Both the position numbers and the translations under genes were made by a program. A stretch of 64,000 nucleotides of DNA, taken from assembly GCF_003610465.1 (NCBI RefSeq), contig NZ_RAQI01000003.1, forward strand, positions 1 to 64,000, written 5' to 3'. Shown piece by piece: positions 1 to 9,809 of this stretch (the stretch's first letter is position 1; every line of letters starts with the position of its first letter). The DNA comes from Xenorhabdus ehlersii (GTDB taxonomy: Bacteria > Pseudomonadota > Gammaproteobacteria > Enterobacterales > Enterobacteriaceae). The notes beneath the pieces were generated by a model, which saw only the letters and a program-made list of their open reading frames with translations, was not told the origin of the DNA and made no database searches.

Positions 1-110
1 TAGGAAAAATCATTAATATATTTCGTATCAGAGTGGTGATGTTTTTTTTCATCGCAATTCACGCCATAATTTATTTTTCTAAATCATAGCCGTTTGATAA
101 ATAAAATACA

Positions 111-142
111 AAAATCCCCTCTGGCAATAGCGAGAGGGGATT
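111..142 (-). terminator. Intrinsic terminator of pssA
   Basis: A perfect 10-bp stem (AATCCCCTCT at 113-122 with AGAGGGGATT at 133-142) closes a 10-nt loop. Read on the minus strand it is followed by a short T run. It lies 28 bases beyond the pssA stop and fits a Rho-independent terminator for that gene. Positions 1-110 show no gene. Confidence 0.8.
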
Positions 143-169
143 CAAAAAAACAATAATTATTTATCTATT

Positions 170-1525
170 CTACAGTATTCTACTGATTAATCGATCCACC
201 CGAATACGGCGCAAGCGTCGTATCAGTTTGCGTACCTTAACAGGATAGAGTTGAATACTTTCTATTTCCTGATAACTGTGGATAATTTTTGTATGAGTAC
301 GGATGCAATCCAATTCCATTGTACGTTGCTTGTTCATCTCTTGGTGGGGATCGTGAATAAGAATGGCATTTTCCAGATCTAATCCCCATGCGCGAGGATT
401 AAGGTTATTACCCGTAATTAATTGCCATTTATTATCAACCCAGATCCCTTTTAAGTGATAAGTGTTATCTTGATCTTTCCATAACCGAATAGTTAATTGT
501 TGGCTATCGATAAACTTTTGCAGCCGACTAGTGAATCGACGTAAGTTAATTTCATACAGATAAGGCAATGCCCCAATAATTTTAAATGGCTCTTCTGGTG
601 GAATATAAAAATCATTAGCTGTTTTATCTCCAATGATGATCTCAATTTGCTTTCCTTGGCGGAGTAGCCGAGATATTGCACGTACTAATACTGCTGGTAA
701 ATTGAAATAAGGTGTACAAATAACCAGCTTGTTTTCAGTGCAAGACATGAGATGACAAATTGTTTTGTTCAGCAGATTTTTTTTGCCCAATCCCACAAGG
801 GGAGTTACTGCCAATTCTTCATTGGATGCTTGATTTTCAACGTGATATTCGGCATTCCTCAATGAAGCACGAAATTGGCGGATCAAATTTTTAATTTGAA
901 GGCTACGAGGACGATTGTGGCAGGCTAAATTTTTTACGGCTTCTGCACTAATAATACTATCATCGATAAATTGCTTCATGACCACAGCAAGTTTCGCGTT
1001 ATGCAGTAAATGATAACGATCGTAACGATATTTTTCATTGCGGTGCAAATAGACATCATTAATACTGGCTCCGCTGTAAATAACCGTATCATCAAAGATA
1101 AAGCCTTTCAGATGTAAAACTCCCAGTGCTTCACGAGTATTCACTGGAACACCCAGGATGGAAATGTTGACATCAGGGTAGCTTTCAGCCATGGAGCAGT
1201 ACCAATCTGCATTTGTTGCCGCAGCTTCTACACCAATACGACCACGTTGGGCACGATGCCAATCGACTAGGATCTTTATATCCAGCTCAGGGCGTTTTTG
1301 TTTGGCTTCATATAATGCAGTCAGAATATCCCGCCCTGCATCATCATTTTCTAAATATAAGGCGGCGATATAGATATGCTTTTGGGCATTTTCTATACGT
1401 TCCAATACGGTGCTGCGAAATACTTTAGATTCATAAAGTGTCTCAATGTCAGCAACTGATTGCGGTAGCTTAGGCAATTGTGCAAGGTGTTGTTGGTGTT
1501 TTGCTTGTTTAAATTTGGACAACAT
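170..1525 (-). CDS. pssA: CDP-diacylglycerol--serine O-phosphatidyltransferase (phosphatidylserine synthase)
   Basis: Makes phosphatidylserine from CDP-diacylglycerol and serine, the first committed step to phosphatidylethanolamine; a peripheral membrane/ribosome-associated enzyme in enterobacteria. It belongs to the phospholipase D superfamily, and both HxKx4D-type motifs are visible: HLKGFIFDD near residue 138 and HLKGIWVDN in the C-terminal half. The C-terminus (KLIRRLRRIR..LISRIL) matches E. coli almost exactly. The open frame extends to 1570, but the start at 1525 (MLSKFKQAKH) matches the conserved N-terminus and gives 451 residues, the E. coli length. It is followed by its own terminator. 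Confidence 0.96.
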   Translation of the reverse strand: MLSKFKQAKHQQHLAQLPKLPQSVADIETLYESKVFRSTVLERIENAQKHIYIAALYLENDDAGRDILTALYEAKQKRPELDIKILVDWHRAQRGRIGVEAAATNADWYCSMAESYPDVNISILGVPVNTREALGVLHLKGFIFDDTVIYSGASINDVYLHRNEKYRYDRYHLLHNAKLAVVMKQFIDDSIISAEAVKNLACHNRPRSLQIKNLIRQFRASLRNAEYHVENQASNEELAVTPLVGLGKKNLLNKTICHLMSCTENKLVICTPYFNLPAVLVRAISRLLRQGKQIEIIIGDKTANDFYIPPEEPFKIIGALPYLYEINLRRFTSRLQKFIDSQQLTIRLWKDQDNTYHLKGIWVDNKWQLITGNNLNPRAWGLDLENAILIHDPHQEMNKQRTMELDCIRTHTKIIHSYQEIESIQLYPVKVRKLIRRLRRIRVDRLISRIL

Positions 1526-1732
1526 CACAGTGCGTTTTTCTCTTAGTCTAGATGGAGTTAATACCATCATAAGGTGTATGAATCAAAATGATCTGGCGAT
1601 GATACCATTAGTTTGGTTCATTGTGAGTATGAATTAACTCTCTTGAGTTGATTGCTTTAAGACTGTGCGATCTATCACGGAGTGAGCATTTTTTATCACT
1701 CATCACGAGATGCACATTGAATTTATTTTTTG

Positions 1733-4375
1733 CTAGAGTTTCAACATAAGATTAACAATACCGTCTTCTAACTGTATATCAATGGTAAACCCAAGTTTTT
1801 TCGCAAGTTGGATCATATTACGGTTTTCAGGCATAGTGATAGCCGTTAGTGCCTGAATACCATGTTCTCTTGTATAGTTAATCAGTTTAGTCATAAGTTG
1901 ATAACCTAACGTAATCCCCTTCAGATCTGATCGGACTAATATCGCAAATTCAGCTTCGATATTATCGGGATCAGCCATAGCACGAGCGACACCAATAATT
2001 TCAGGTGTTGTTGCTGGATGTCGGATCGCTACGAATGCCATTTCTCGGTCGTAATCAATTTGGGTCATGTTTGCAAGATCATCATGAGTAAACTCGTTAA
2101 TTTCACTGAAATAGCGATAATAAAGATCTTCCTTTGTTACTTGACCGATAAATGCTTTCAGCAAAGGTTCATCTTCCGGCAGGATTGGTCGTAGCAAACA
2201 TTCAAGATCATCTTTGATGTAGATAGTTTCTTCCAGTTCATTAGGATAAGGCCGGATAGCCAGTCTATTGTGGGGATCGCCTGTTACTGTCATCAACTCC
2301 ATTGTCACATCCAATAGCGTGAATTCATTACCTGATGCAAGCAGTGGATGGATATTCATACGAGTAATTTGAGGGCAATCGATCAGAAGATTGGATACTC
2401 TGACCAATAACTGGCTGAGGGCAAGAATATCCAGCGGCAAAAGTGAACCGCCAGATTTTATTTTGCCACTCTTAATTGCCTGAATAACCAGATAACGGGC
2501 TAATGCCATATTAAGGGGAGGAAGAGCGACAGCCGCCTGTGTTTCATGCACCCAATCAATATCTCCCTCGCCTAGCATGATTAAGGGACCAAATATCTCG
2601 TCTTGCTCAATAGCAATTCTCAGCTCTTGTGTGCCAGCCCGATTAGCCATGCTTTGTACTAATAATCCATGAATCCTGGCTTGCGGGAAGTTTTGTTTGA
2701 CACGTTCAATAATCGCTTGTGTTGCGGCCTTAACTTCATCAGCATTACGTAAATAAAGCATCACTCCCTGAACCTCTGATTTATGTGGAATATCAGGGGA
2801 GCGGAGCTTTAATGCCACAGGATAGCCAATTTTTTCTGCAATATTGACCGCATCATCACTGGTATGGGCGATCCAAGTCGGTAAAGTATTTAAACCGTAA
2901 GCATCGAGAATAGGTTGTACTTCATGGGTATCCAGTCGGACATTCCCGTTATCAAGCGCCTTCTGTATACATTCATGGGCTCGAGACGTATTCGATGTGA
3001 TGCCAATGGGTAAAGATGGTGTTTCTTTTAACTGTTTTTGGTTTCGCTGATATTCCACCATATGCATAAAGGCGGTAATGGCACCTTCTGGTGTCCGATA
3101 AGTTGGAATACCAGCCTCACTGAACAGACGTCGGGCTTCCAATGAAGAGTATTCTCCGCACCAATTAGTGAAAATAGTGAGCCATTTCCCACGAGGATGC
3201 TCTTTAATGGTTTGTATAACTCTAACCGCTGTAGTTTGGCTGTGGGATATGGCACTAGGAGAGTGGATTAACAATAAGGCATCATAATCATGACTATCCA
3301 AAAGTAACCTGAGTGCAGCAATATATCGTTCGGTGGAGGAGTCATCACCGATATCCAATGGATTACGTAAAAGCAGCGTGTCTGGAAGTATGCCAGACAA
3401 TCCATTGATCGTTTCCTCACCTAATATAGCGAGTTTGCCAGTTCTCCTGAATAGTTCATCCAGTGCCATCGCCGCAGGCGCTGCCCCATTACTGACGATT
3501 AATAAACGTTCTCCGCGCAATGGCCGCATAAAACTCAATGTTTCCACTGCGGAGAACATTTCATGTGTATCTTGTACACGCAGTAATCCGGCGCGTTGAA
3601 TGGCTGCGTCATAAGCAGCATCGAAATTTTGTTGTTCTCCCAGTAACTTCTGAACTTTCCGGGTACGACTGCTTTTCACGACCAGAATAGGTTTATTGCG
3701 TGAAGCGCTTCGGGAAGCAGAAAGAAAACGGCGGGCATCGCTGATATGTTCGAGATGCAACAAAATAGCACTGGTCTTACTGTCTCTTGCTAAAAAGTCG
3801 AGCAGGTCATCAATATCAATATCAACACTGTCACCCAAGGCAATAAAATACGAAAAACCAATATTACGATGGTTGGCCCAGTCCAGAATTGTGTTGGATA
3901 TTGCTGCTGATTGTGAAATAAAGGCGAGTTTACCTTTAAGGATAGGGATCGGGGAAAAACTGGCATTTAGCCCGCTCCAGGGTGCTAAGATGCCAAGGCT
4001 ATTAGGTCCCAGAATTCGGAGATGATGTTTTTGGCTGCACTGTTTCAATTCAGTAAATTGTGATGGCGGGGAGGATAAAATGATGACGGTTTTGCATCCG
4101 TGTTGAGCCAATTGCTCTAGTAAAGACAAATTGCGACTGTGATGAGTACAGATCACAGCCAGATCAGGAGATAATGGTAATTTATCGATAGAAGGATAGG
4201 CTAACACACCCAGAACGGCAGATTTGTTTGGTGTTACGGGGAGAATAGGCCCTGTAAATCCACCCATTAACAAATTTCTCATCAACACTGAACTGGCTTT
4301 TTCTGGCTTTTCAGAAGCACCAATAACGGCGATAGATTTAGGGCGTAATAATGCTTCAAGTCCGCGCTGGCTCAT
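1733..4375 (-). CDS. pka: Protein lysine acetyltransferase Pka/PatZ (YfiQ)
   Basis: An 880-residue fusion protein close to the roughly 886 residues of E. coli PatZ. The N-terminal two thirds resemble ADP-forming acyl-CoA synthetase: a CoA-binding Rossmann domain (SIAVIGASEKPEKASSVLMR), a succinyl-CoA ligase-like part and an ATP-grasp segment (GYPVALKLRSPDIPHKSEV). The last ~150 residues are a GNAT acetyltransferase domain (EFAILVRSDLKGITLGYQLM supplies the acetyl-CoA loop). Known family role: acetyl-CoA-dependent acetylation of metabolic enzymes such as acetyl-CoA synthetase. It sits between tapT and pssA as in E. coli, with 126 bases separating it from tapT. Confidence 0.95.
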   Translation of the reverse strand: MSQRGLEALLRPKSIAVIGASEKPEKASSVLMRNLLMGGFTGPILPVTPNKSAVLGVLAYPSIDKLPLSPDLAVICTHHSRNLSLLEQLAQHGCKTVIILSSPPSQFTELKQCSQKHHLRILGPNSLGILAPWSGLNASFSPIPILKGKLAFISQSAAISNTILDWANHRNIGFSYFIALGDSVDIDIDDLLDFLARDSKTSAILLHLEHISDARRFLSASRSASRNKPILVVKSSRTRKVQKLLGEQQNFDAAYDAAIQRAGLLRVQDTHEMFSAVETLSFMRPLRGERLLIVSNGAAPAAMALDELFRRTGKLAILGEETINGLSGILPDTLLLRNPLDIGDDSSTERYIAALRLLLDSHDYDALLLIHSPSAISHSQTTAVRVIQTIKEHPRGKWLTIFTNWCGEYSSLEARRLFSEAGIPTYRTPEGAITAFMHMVEYQRNQKQLKETPSLPIGITSNTSRAHECIQKALDNGNVRLDTHEVQPILDAYGLNTLPTWIAHTSDDAVNIAEKIGYPVALKLRSPDIPHKSEVQGVMLYLRNADEVKAATQAIIERVKQNFPQARIHGLLVQSMANRAGTQELRIAIEQDEIFGPLIMLGEGDIDWVHETQAAVALPPLNMALARYLVIQAIKSGKIKSGGSLLPLDILALSQLLVRVSNLLIDCPQITRMNIHPLLASGNEFTLLDVTMELMTVTGDPHNRLAIRPYPNELEETIYIKDDLECLLRPILPEDEPLLKAFIGQVTKEDLYYRYFSEINEFTHDDLANMTQIDYDREMAFVAIRHPATTPEIIGVARAMADPDNIEAEFAILVRSDLKGITLGYQLMTKLINYTREHGIQALTAITMPENRNMIQLAKKLGFTIDIQLEDGIVNLMLKL

Positions 4376-4501
4376 TTCCGGGGTTCCTTATTAGTTATCA
4401 CATCAATAAACAATCACTGTTGATTAAACAATTACCATGAATAACTTTAGCCACCGTCAGTTACTTTAGCGCGGATTGTCAAGCATTACTGTGAGTTATT
4501 C

Positions 4502-5173
4502 CTACAGATGATTAGATTTTCCTGCCAGATATTGTTCACGAAAGTGATTGAAATGATTTAATAATGATTGTGACGCTTTAATATCCCCAGCTAATTCTAA
4601 TGCCGCAGCCGCGACCTCGGCAGTACAATGTTGTTCTGTTCTGGAGGGAACCCGAAGTAAATAGTCCATTTTGGCAATATTATTAATAGACAATAGGGGA
4701 ATATCATCCAAATATGGGCTTTTACGAAACATTTTTCTTGCTTCAGGCCAAGTACCATCCAATATAATGAACAGCGGTGGTTTTTGGTTAGCAGGGATCT
4801 TCTGATACACCGTACGAGGAGGCGTAGCATAACTGTCTGGGAAGATCAGATAGGGTTGTCGGGTTGGATCACGCACGACTTCGAGCAGTTGTTGATCAGG
4901 CTCGGTTCTAGACCAGAGAAAAGCGCATGTATCAGGCAGAATATCTGCAATCAACTTTCCCGTATTACTGGGTTTCATCGGCTCAGTATCGAACATGATG
5001 AGACAGAAGCGGCTTTCCGCATTTGCAGGTGAAATCATTCCACACAGACATTTTTTTTGGGGTAATAAACAATGCAGGCAACGCGGCACCCGGCACCCTC
5101 TTGCCAGAAAAGGGCGGGTAGAACGGGCAAGGCGGCGTTGGCGAAGCTGATAAACGGCGTTGTTATTTCTCAT
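4502..5173 (-). CDS. tapT: tRNA-uridine aminocarboxypropyltransferase TapT (YfiP, DTW domain)
   Basis: A 223-residue DTW-domain protein. The N-terminal cysteines (CRVPRCLHC..KKCLCG) form the zinc-binding cluster of this family. The signature DTW region appears as LDGTWPEARKMFRKSPYLD near residues 135-155, and MFDTEPMKPSNTGKLIADIL is the conserved SAM-site segment. In E. coli this enzyme adds the 3-amino-3-carboxypropyl group to U47 of tRNA (acp3U47). It is divergent from yfiF. In E. coli trxC lies in this gap; here the 134-base gap has no room for it. Confidence 0.93.
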   Translation of the reverse strand: MRNNNAVYQLRQRRLARSTRPFLARGCRVPRCLHCLLPQKKCLCGMISPANAESRFCLIMFDTEPMKPSNTGKLIADILPDTCAFLWSRTEPDQQLLEVVRDPTRQPYLIFPDSYATPPRTVYQKIPANQKPPLFIILDGTWPEARKMFRKSPYLDDIPLLSINNIAKMDYLLRVPSRTEQHCTAEVAAAALELAGDIKASQSLLNHFNHFREQYLAGKSNHL

Positions 5174-5307
5174 TTAAGAACTCAAACATGTTTGTGGATA
5201 AAATCAGTAAAAAATTAGCGGATATTTTAATGGATTGTCGTTACCAGAGGTAGCTTCGGGCGCGTACATCGGGTAATCTGCGCGCCATAACGCAGTTGGA
5301 GAAATAA

Positions 5308-6348
5308 ATGAACGATTCCTATAGTGGTAAGAACGGCAAAGTCAAAGTAATGTATGTCCGCAATAATGAGGACAATAACGATAACCGTAAGGGCGGAGAT
5401 CGTCGTCAAAACAGTGACAGCCGTAAGAGTGATAACCGTCCGTTTGGTAAAGGGCGTGATCAGGGTGACCGCCGTCGTGGCAATGAACGCCCAGTGCGTT
5501 CAGGCGATCGTTCTCCGTGGAGAACTATCTCCCGTCCAGAGGGCGAATCTCTTAGTCCAGAGCATCAAGGTATTAGCGGCAAAAGCAACATTGATCCTGA
5601 ACAGCTTCGTCGTCAGCGTTTGGAAGAAACTCGCATCTATGGGGAAAATGCTTGTCAGGCAATGTTCCAGAACCGTCCTGATGCGATTGTTCGGGCCTGG
5701 TTTGTTCAATCGGTCACGCCGCGTTTTCGCGATGCATTGAAATGGATGGCGGCAAATCGCAAAGCTTACCATGTAGTTGACGACGAAGAGCTATCCAAGG
5801 CATCAGGTACAGAGCATCACGGTGGCGTATGTTTCCTGATTAAGAAACGCAATGGTTTGGATGTGGAAACCTATTTGCAGCAGGCACCAGTAAAAGATTG
5901 TGTATTGGCATTGGAAAATGTAGGTAACCCACATAATCTTGGCGCAATTATGCGTAGTTGTGCGCATTTTGGCGTACAGGGTGTGATTTTGCAGGATACA
6001 GCGCTGTTGGAATCAGGTGCGGCTGTTCGTACAGCAGAAGGAGGCGCTGAGCACATCAAAGGCATTGATGCAGATGGATTCACGGCTGCGCTAAATCAAT
6101 TCCGTAACCAAGGCTATACAATTGTGACCACATCAAGTCATAAAGGTAGCACAACACTGGCACAAGCAACATTGCCAGAAAAAATGGTCTTGGTGTTGGG
6201 TCAGGAAAGTGACGGATTAAGTGACAGCATTTGGGAAGATGGTGACATTCGTCTTTCTATTGGTGGAACGGGGCGGGTAGAAAGCCTGAATGTTTCTGTT
6301 GCAACAGGTATTATGCTGGCGGAATGGTGGCGCCAGAATAAGATTTAA
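5308..6348 (+). CDS. yfiF: SpoU-family tRNA/rRNA methyltransferase YfiF
   Basis: A 346-residue SPOUT (SpoU/TrmH) family RNA 2'-O-methyltransferase homologue. The first ~95 residues are a highly charged Arg/Asp/Asn-rich tail, likely disordered. A substrate-binding domain follows (ARAWFVQS-like segment at ~125-200), then the catalytic SPOUT domain with motif 1 ([19 protein letters not shown]), motif 2 ([13 protein letters not shown]) and motif 3 ([14 protein letters not shown]). These three motifs make the trefoil-knot SAM site. RNA target not established from sequence. It starts 22 bases after a GGAGAAATAA ribosome site and ends before a strong terminator. Confidence 0.92.
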   Translation: MNDSYSGKNGKVKVMYVRNNEDNNDNRKGGDRRQNSDSRKSDNRPFGKGRDQGDRRRGNERPVRSGDRSPWRTISRPEGESLSPEHQGISGKSNIDPEQLRRQRLEETRIYGENACQAMFQNRPDAIVRAWFVQSVTPRFRDALKWMAANRKAYHVVDDEELSKASGTEHHGGVCFLIKKRNGLDVETYLQQAPVKDCVLALENVGNPHNLGAIMRSCAHFGVQGVILQDTALLESGAAVRTAEGGAEHIKGIDADGFTAALNQFRNQGYTIVTTSSHKGSTTLAQATLPEKMVLVLGQESDGLSDSIWEDGDIRLSIGGTGRVESLNVSVATGIMLAEWWRQNKI

Positions 6349-6423
6349 TTTATTACCTATCTCAAGTTGCTATTTAGTCAAAGAATAGTGACTTGGAAAT
6401 AGATAGTTTAATATCCATTGCTA

Positions 6424-6462
6424 ATAAGGCCCTGTCTATTTAGTCAGGGCCTTATTTTATTC
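6424..6462 (+). terminator. Intrinsic terminator of yfiF
   Basis: An 11-bp perfect stem (ATAAGGCCCTG with CAGGGCCTTAT) encloses a 10-nt loop and is followed by TTTTATTCC. It lies ~75 bases beyond the yfiF stop. Confidence 0.8.
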
Positions 6463-6690
6463 CCTTTATTTATTAAGTTTGTTTTTATTATTTCATAAAA
6501 AATATTTCTCAAAATTAAATAAAACACTTGTTATTATTTTAAATAAAATTATTGAGTTAAGTTTTTATTTTCTCTAAATTCGTTACTTTTTTCATGGTTA
6601 TTAATAATAATCATTTTTATTATCATTTGATAAAAAAGAAAGATCATATCCTTAGTGAGCCAGAATAAATACCCCATTTATTGGATAGTC

Positions 6691-6792
6691 ATGACCCAAC
6701 GCCGTTGTTGCTGCCAAAGAAATAAATTACCAGGAGTCGGGAATTGTCACGACTGTCCTCTTGAATTTACTGCACAATCCTCTCAATCGTAA
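6691..6792 (+). CDS. Possible small cysteine-rich protein (33 aa), unrecognised
   Basis: ATG at 6691 opens 33 codons ending in TAA at 6790-6792. The product is rich in cysteine: a CCC triplet at residues 6-8 and a CHDC pair at 19-22, a pattern that could bind metal. The ribosome-binding site is weak (GGA seven bases upstream). A loose C-x-C-Q-x-N-K-L-P resemblance to the zinc-finger N-terminus of thioredoxin 2 (trxC, which is missing from its E. coli position next to yfiF) was noticed but is too short to trust. It could equally be a chance ORF. Confidence 0.25.
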   Translation: MTQRRCCCQRNKLPGVGNCHDCPLEFTAQSSQS

Positions 6793-6836
6793 GTAATACT
6801 TTATGATGATGAGAGGGTTGTGGCTGTAGCATTTTT

Positions 6837-6861
6837 TTAACGGGAGTAATACTCCCGTTAA
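6837..6861. repeat. Strong hairpin downstream of emrB
   Basis: A perfect 11-bp inverted repeat (TTAACGGGAGT, loop AAT, ACTCCCGTTAA) lies 25 bases beyond the emrB stop. A T run lies on the 5' side when read on the plus strand, so on the minus strand the stem is followed by A rather than T. It may still mark the end of the emr transcript or protect its 3' end, but it is not a canonical terminator. Confidence 0.6.
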
Positions 6862-6886
6862 AATCTGTATATTCAATATAATAAGC

Positions 6887-8428
6887 TTAATGCGTTCCCC
6901 CGTGGTCTTTACCTCCGGCAGAAAAAGGCGGTTTTGCCAGCCAGATCAATAATGTCAAGATAAGGAATATACCTGCTGAAAGCCAAAAGATCTCATTGGC
7001 AGAGATAATTAATCCTTGATGAGTGATCTGTTTTGCCAGATAAGCTGATATTTGTTCATCATTCATGCCTAATTGAGCTAATTGCTGATGTATTTGCTGA
7101 TAATTAGGGTTATATGGGTTGATGTACTCCGTAAGGTTCGAGTGGTGCATCGATTCACGTTGTGTCCACATTGTAGTTGTGAGAGATGTCCCGATTGAAC
7201 CCGACAATATACGGGTAAAATTTGACAGGCTGGAAGCTGAGGCCATTCGTTCTGGCCCTAGCCCTGATAATGTAATGGTTGTCAATGGCATAAAGAAACA
7301 TGCCATGGCAAGCCCTTGAACAAACTGAGGCCATGCTGTAGCAGCGAAACCCATGTCTGGTTCAAAGGTATACGCCCGCCAATAGAAGCAAATCGCATAA
7401 GTAATGAAACTAAATGTCACGATATAGCGCATGTCTATCTTATGGCCAAACCTGCCAATGACGGGTGACAATAACAGTGGCAGCAATCCTATAGGTGCAG
7501 CCGCAAAGCCAGCCCACGTTGCGGTATAGCCGTAAACTTCTTGCAATAGCTGTGGCAGTAAAACAATCGAACCAAAGTACATCATGAAGCCGAGACTAAT
7601 ACTCAGCGTACCAATGGAAAAGTTGCGTAGCTTAAACAGGGATAGATCGATTATCGGATGATCATCAGTCAGTTCCCATATGATCAGGAAAATAAGTGCG
7701 ATAATAGCAGTAATAGTAAGGATAATAATTTCGGTGGAATTAAACCAATCAAGTTCCTTGCCCTGGTCAAGCATAATTTGCAGACTGCCTACACCAATCA
7801 CCAGTAAAAACAGCCCAATAATGTCGATGGGGCGGATTTCCGTTTTTGTTTCTCGGCCACGCAATAGCTGCGTGATAATAAAGATAATTGCAATACCAAG
7901 GGGGATATTGATGTAAAAAATCCATCCCCAATGATAGTTATCACTGATATAGCCACCAAGGATAGGTCCACAAATGGGGGCAACAACAATCATTATCGAC
8001 CATAGTGCCAATGCCATGTTGCGTTTCGCTGGTGGATAGTTATTTAACAACAAACTTTGGCAAAGGGGGAGTACGGGGCCTGCGGCCAACCCTTGCATAA
8101 CGCGGAAGAAAATTAACATACCGAGGCTGTTGGAAAGGCCACATAGCCAAGATGAAAGAGTAAAAATTGCGGTAGACCAGAGGAACAATTTCACTTCACC
8201 GAAACGCTTTGCTAACCAACCGGTGATAGGAATGGAAATTGCGTTTGCGACACCGAAGGAGGTAATCACCCATGTTCCCTGCGAGCTTGATGCACCCAGA
8301 TTACCAGCAATCGTCGGTATGGCGACGTTGGCAATGGTAGAGTCGAGAACAAGCATGAAAGTCGCCATTGAAAGAATAATGGTCAAAATGGCGAGTTTCG
8401 CACCTGTAAGCGGTTCTCTTGTTACCAT
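6887..8428 (-). CDS. emrB: Multidrug efflux MFS transporter EmrB (DHA2 family, 14 TM)
   Basis: A 513-residue drug/H+ antiporter matching E. coli EmrB nearly end to end. The family motif C of antiporters is at APICGPILGGY and the first helix carries LDSTIANVAIPTIAGNLG. About 14 hydrophobic segments and a C-terminal AKPPFSAGG tail are present. With EmrA and TolC it exports hydrophobic uncouplers and drugs across both membranes. It begins 9 bases after emrA, so the pair is co-translated. Confidence 0.96.
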   Translation of the reverse strand: MVTREPLTGAKLAILTIILSMATFMLVLDSTIANVAIPTIAGNLGASSSQGTWVITSFGVANAISIPITGWLAKRFGEVKLFLWSTAIFTLSSWLCGLSNSLGMLIFFRVMQGLAAGPVLPLCQSLLLNNYPPAKRNMALALWSIMIVVAPICGPILGGYISDNYHWGWIFYINIPLGIAIIFIITQLLRGRETKTEIRPIDIIGLFLLVIGVGSLQIMLDQGKELDWFNSTEIIILTITAIIALIFLIIWELTDDHPIIDLSLFKLRNFSIGTLSISLGFMMYFGSIVLLPQLLQEVYGYTATWAGFAAAPIGLLPLLLSPVIGRFGHKIDMRYIVTFSFITYAICFYWRAYTFEPDMGFAATAWPQFVQGLAMACFFMPLTTITLSGLGPERMASASSLSNFTRILSGSIGTSLTTTMWTQRESMHHSNLTEYINPYNPNYQQIHQQLAQLGMNDEQISAYLAKQITHQGLIISANEIFWLSAGIFLILTLLIWLAKPPFSAGGKDHGGTH

Positions 8429-8437
8429 GACCCCTCC

Positions 8438-9673
8438 TTAAATTTGGTTTCCTGCATTACTATTAATAATGTCAGTAACTATTTTGTTTACAGGAGCCAT
8501 ATCTATCGTCAAGGCTTTGGTCTGGTAGGCCGGAAGGGTACGTCCGGTGGTTGCCAGTACAGTTCCATCGGTGTTCGCTGTGTCCACGGTGACTTTTGTT
8601 GATAACCCAATTCGCAATGGATGTTGTTTTAATTGTTCAGGATCAAGTTCAATACGGACTGGCAAGCGTTGTACGACCTTAATCCAGTTTCCGCTGGCAT
8701 TTTGTGCTGGCAATAGGGAAAAGGCACTACCGGTTCCCATATCGATACCTGCAACCTTGCCAGTATAGACAATATCGTCACCATAGAAATCGCTGATGAT
8801 TGTAGCCGGCTGTCCAATCCGCATATTTGCCAGTTGGGTTTCTTTGAAATTGGCCTCAATCCACATATTGTTGGCGGGTACAATCGCCATCAATGGTGTT
8901 CCTGAATTGATACGGGAACCTACCTGAACGCTACGACGAGCAACATAACCATCAACAGGGCTGACAATATTGTTTCTCTGCAAGGCGAGCCAGGCATCAC
9001 GAACGCCGGAGGCCGCTTTTTCGATAGCTGGCTGTTTTCCCAGTGGAGTATCCAAAATAATGGCTTGATTGCTTTTATATTGAGCTATTGCAACATCCAG
9101 ATCAGCTTGGGCAGCAGAGACAGTTTCGCGCATATGTTGCAACTCTTCTTTACCAATCAAATTCTGAGTTCCCAATATTTCCCTTCGATTGAGATCACTT
9201 TGCGCTTTTCTGAGAGCAATTTTTTTCAGCTCAATGATGGCTTGATATCTTTTACTGTCGATCATGTGTTGATGAGTGATTCGGACAGTATTGGCTAATT
9301 CATTTTTGGCTCTTTCCAGGGCCAATTCGGCGTCACGAGGATCGAGTTGGATAAGAGGCTGACCACTTTTCACAAAATCAGTATTGTCAAAATTAACAGT
9401 TACGACACTACCTGCAATTTGCGACATGACTTGTATCTGATTACCTGTAACATAGGCATTATCGGTTTCTTGGCAGTGACGTAAAGTGAGAAACCAGTAA
9501 ACGGTATAGCCAGCCCCAAGCAGAAGGAAAAATATTATCAATAACGTAATGATATGGCGGCGTTTCTGTTTTTTAGTCCTATTTTTTGTTTTCACCTTTG
9601 CAGGAGAGTGTTTTTCGCTTGAGGATAGCGTTTTTTCGCTAGACGGAAGTGATGCTTTCTCACTAATACTCAT
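8438..9673 (-). CDS. emrA: Multidrug efflux membrane fusion protein EmrA (HlyD family)
   Basis: A 411-residue periplasmic adaptor. A basic cytoplasmic tail (~40 residues) precedes one membrane segment (IITLLIIFFLLLGAGYTVYW), then the biotinyl-lipoyl half (CQETDNAYVTGNQIQVMSQIAGSV), a long alpha-hairpin (residues ~120-225) and the beta-barrel region (IVSPVDGYVARRSVQVGSRI). It links EmrB to the outer-membrane channel TolC. The N-terminal tail is longer than in E. coli EmrA (390 residues). Upstream, a cluster of inverted repeats separates it from mprA. Confidence 0.95.
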   Translation of the reverse strand: MSISEKASLPSSEKTLSSSEKHSPAKVKTKNRTKKQKRRHIITLLIIFFLLLGAGYTVYWFLTLRHCQETDNAYVTGNQIQVMSQIAGSVVTVNFDNTDFVKSGQPLIQLDPRDAELALERAKNELANTVRITHQHMIDSKRYQAIIELKKIALRKAQSDLNRREILGTQNLIGKEELQHMRETVSAAQADLDVAIAQYKSNQAIILDTPLGKQPAIEKAASGVRDAWLALQRNNIVSPVDGYVARRSVQVGSRINSGTPLMAIVPANNMWIEANFKETQLANMRIGQPATIISDFYGDDIVYTGKVAGIDMGTGSAFSLLPAQNASGNWIKVVQRLPVRIELDPEQLKQHPLRIGLSTKVTVDTANTDGTVLATTGRTLPAYQTKALTIDMAPVNKIVTDIINSNAGNQI

Positions 9674-9738
9674 GGAGAGTCCCCATATTTGTTTTTAACT
9701 TATTATTAATTGTGTGGCCCCGACAGGACAAAACACGT

Positions 9739-9768
9739 TTCCAGTAGTGTGCGCTTACACTACTGGAA
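9739..9768. repeat. Perfect 12-bp inverted repeat upstream of emrA
   Basis: TTCCAGTAGTGT (9739-9750), a 6-nt loop, then ACACTACTGGAA (9757-9768). It lies inside the emrR-emrA gap, 66 bases before the emrA start. No T run follows in either direction, so it is not a simple terminator. It could be an mRNA structure or a protein-binding palindrome. Confidence 0.7.
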
Positions 9769-9791
9769 GAGACGAACGATATGGATTTAAG

Positions 9792-9809
9792 TATTATCTG
9801 AAGATAATA
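9792..9809. promoter_or_regulatory. 18-bp AT-rich palindrome, candidate EmrR (MarR-family) operator
   Basis: TATTATCT-GA-AGATAATA is a perfect palindrome in the 242-base gap between mprA and emrA. Length and AT-richness are typical of MarR-family operators. A smaller repeat (GTATC-TGAT-GATAC, 9824-9837) follows. The assignment to EmrR is inference from context. Confidence 0.45.

Larger units (their letters stand above)
6349..6886. other. Gene-poor gap between yfiF and emrB
   Basis: About 540 AT-rich bases. They hold the yfiF terminator, a possible 33-codon cysteine-rich ORF (6691-6792) and a strong hairpin just beyond the emrB stop. This is also the junction between two blocks that are well separated on the E. 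coli map (yfiF and emrB). No insertion sequence or attachment site is visible. Confidence 0.7.
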
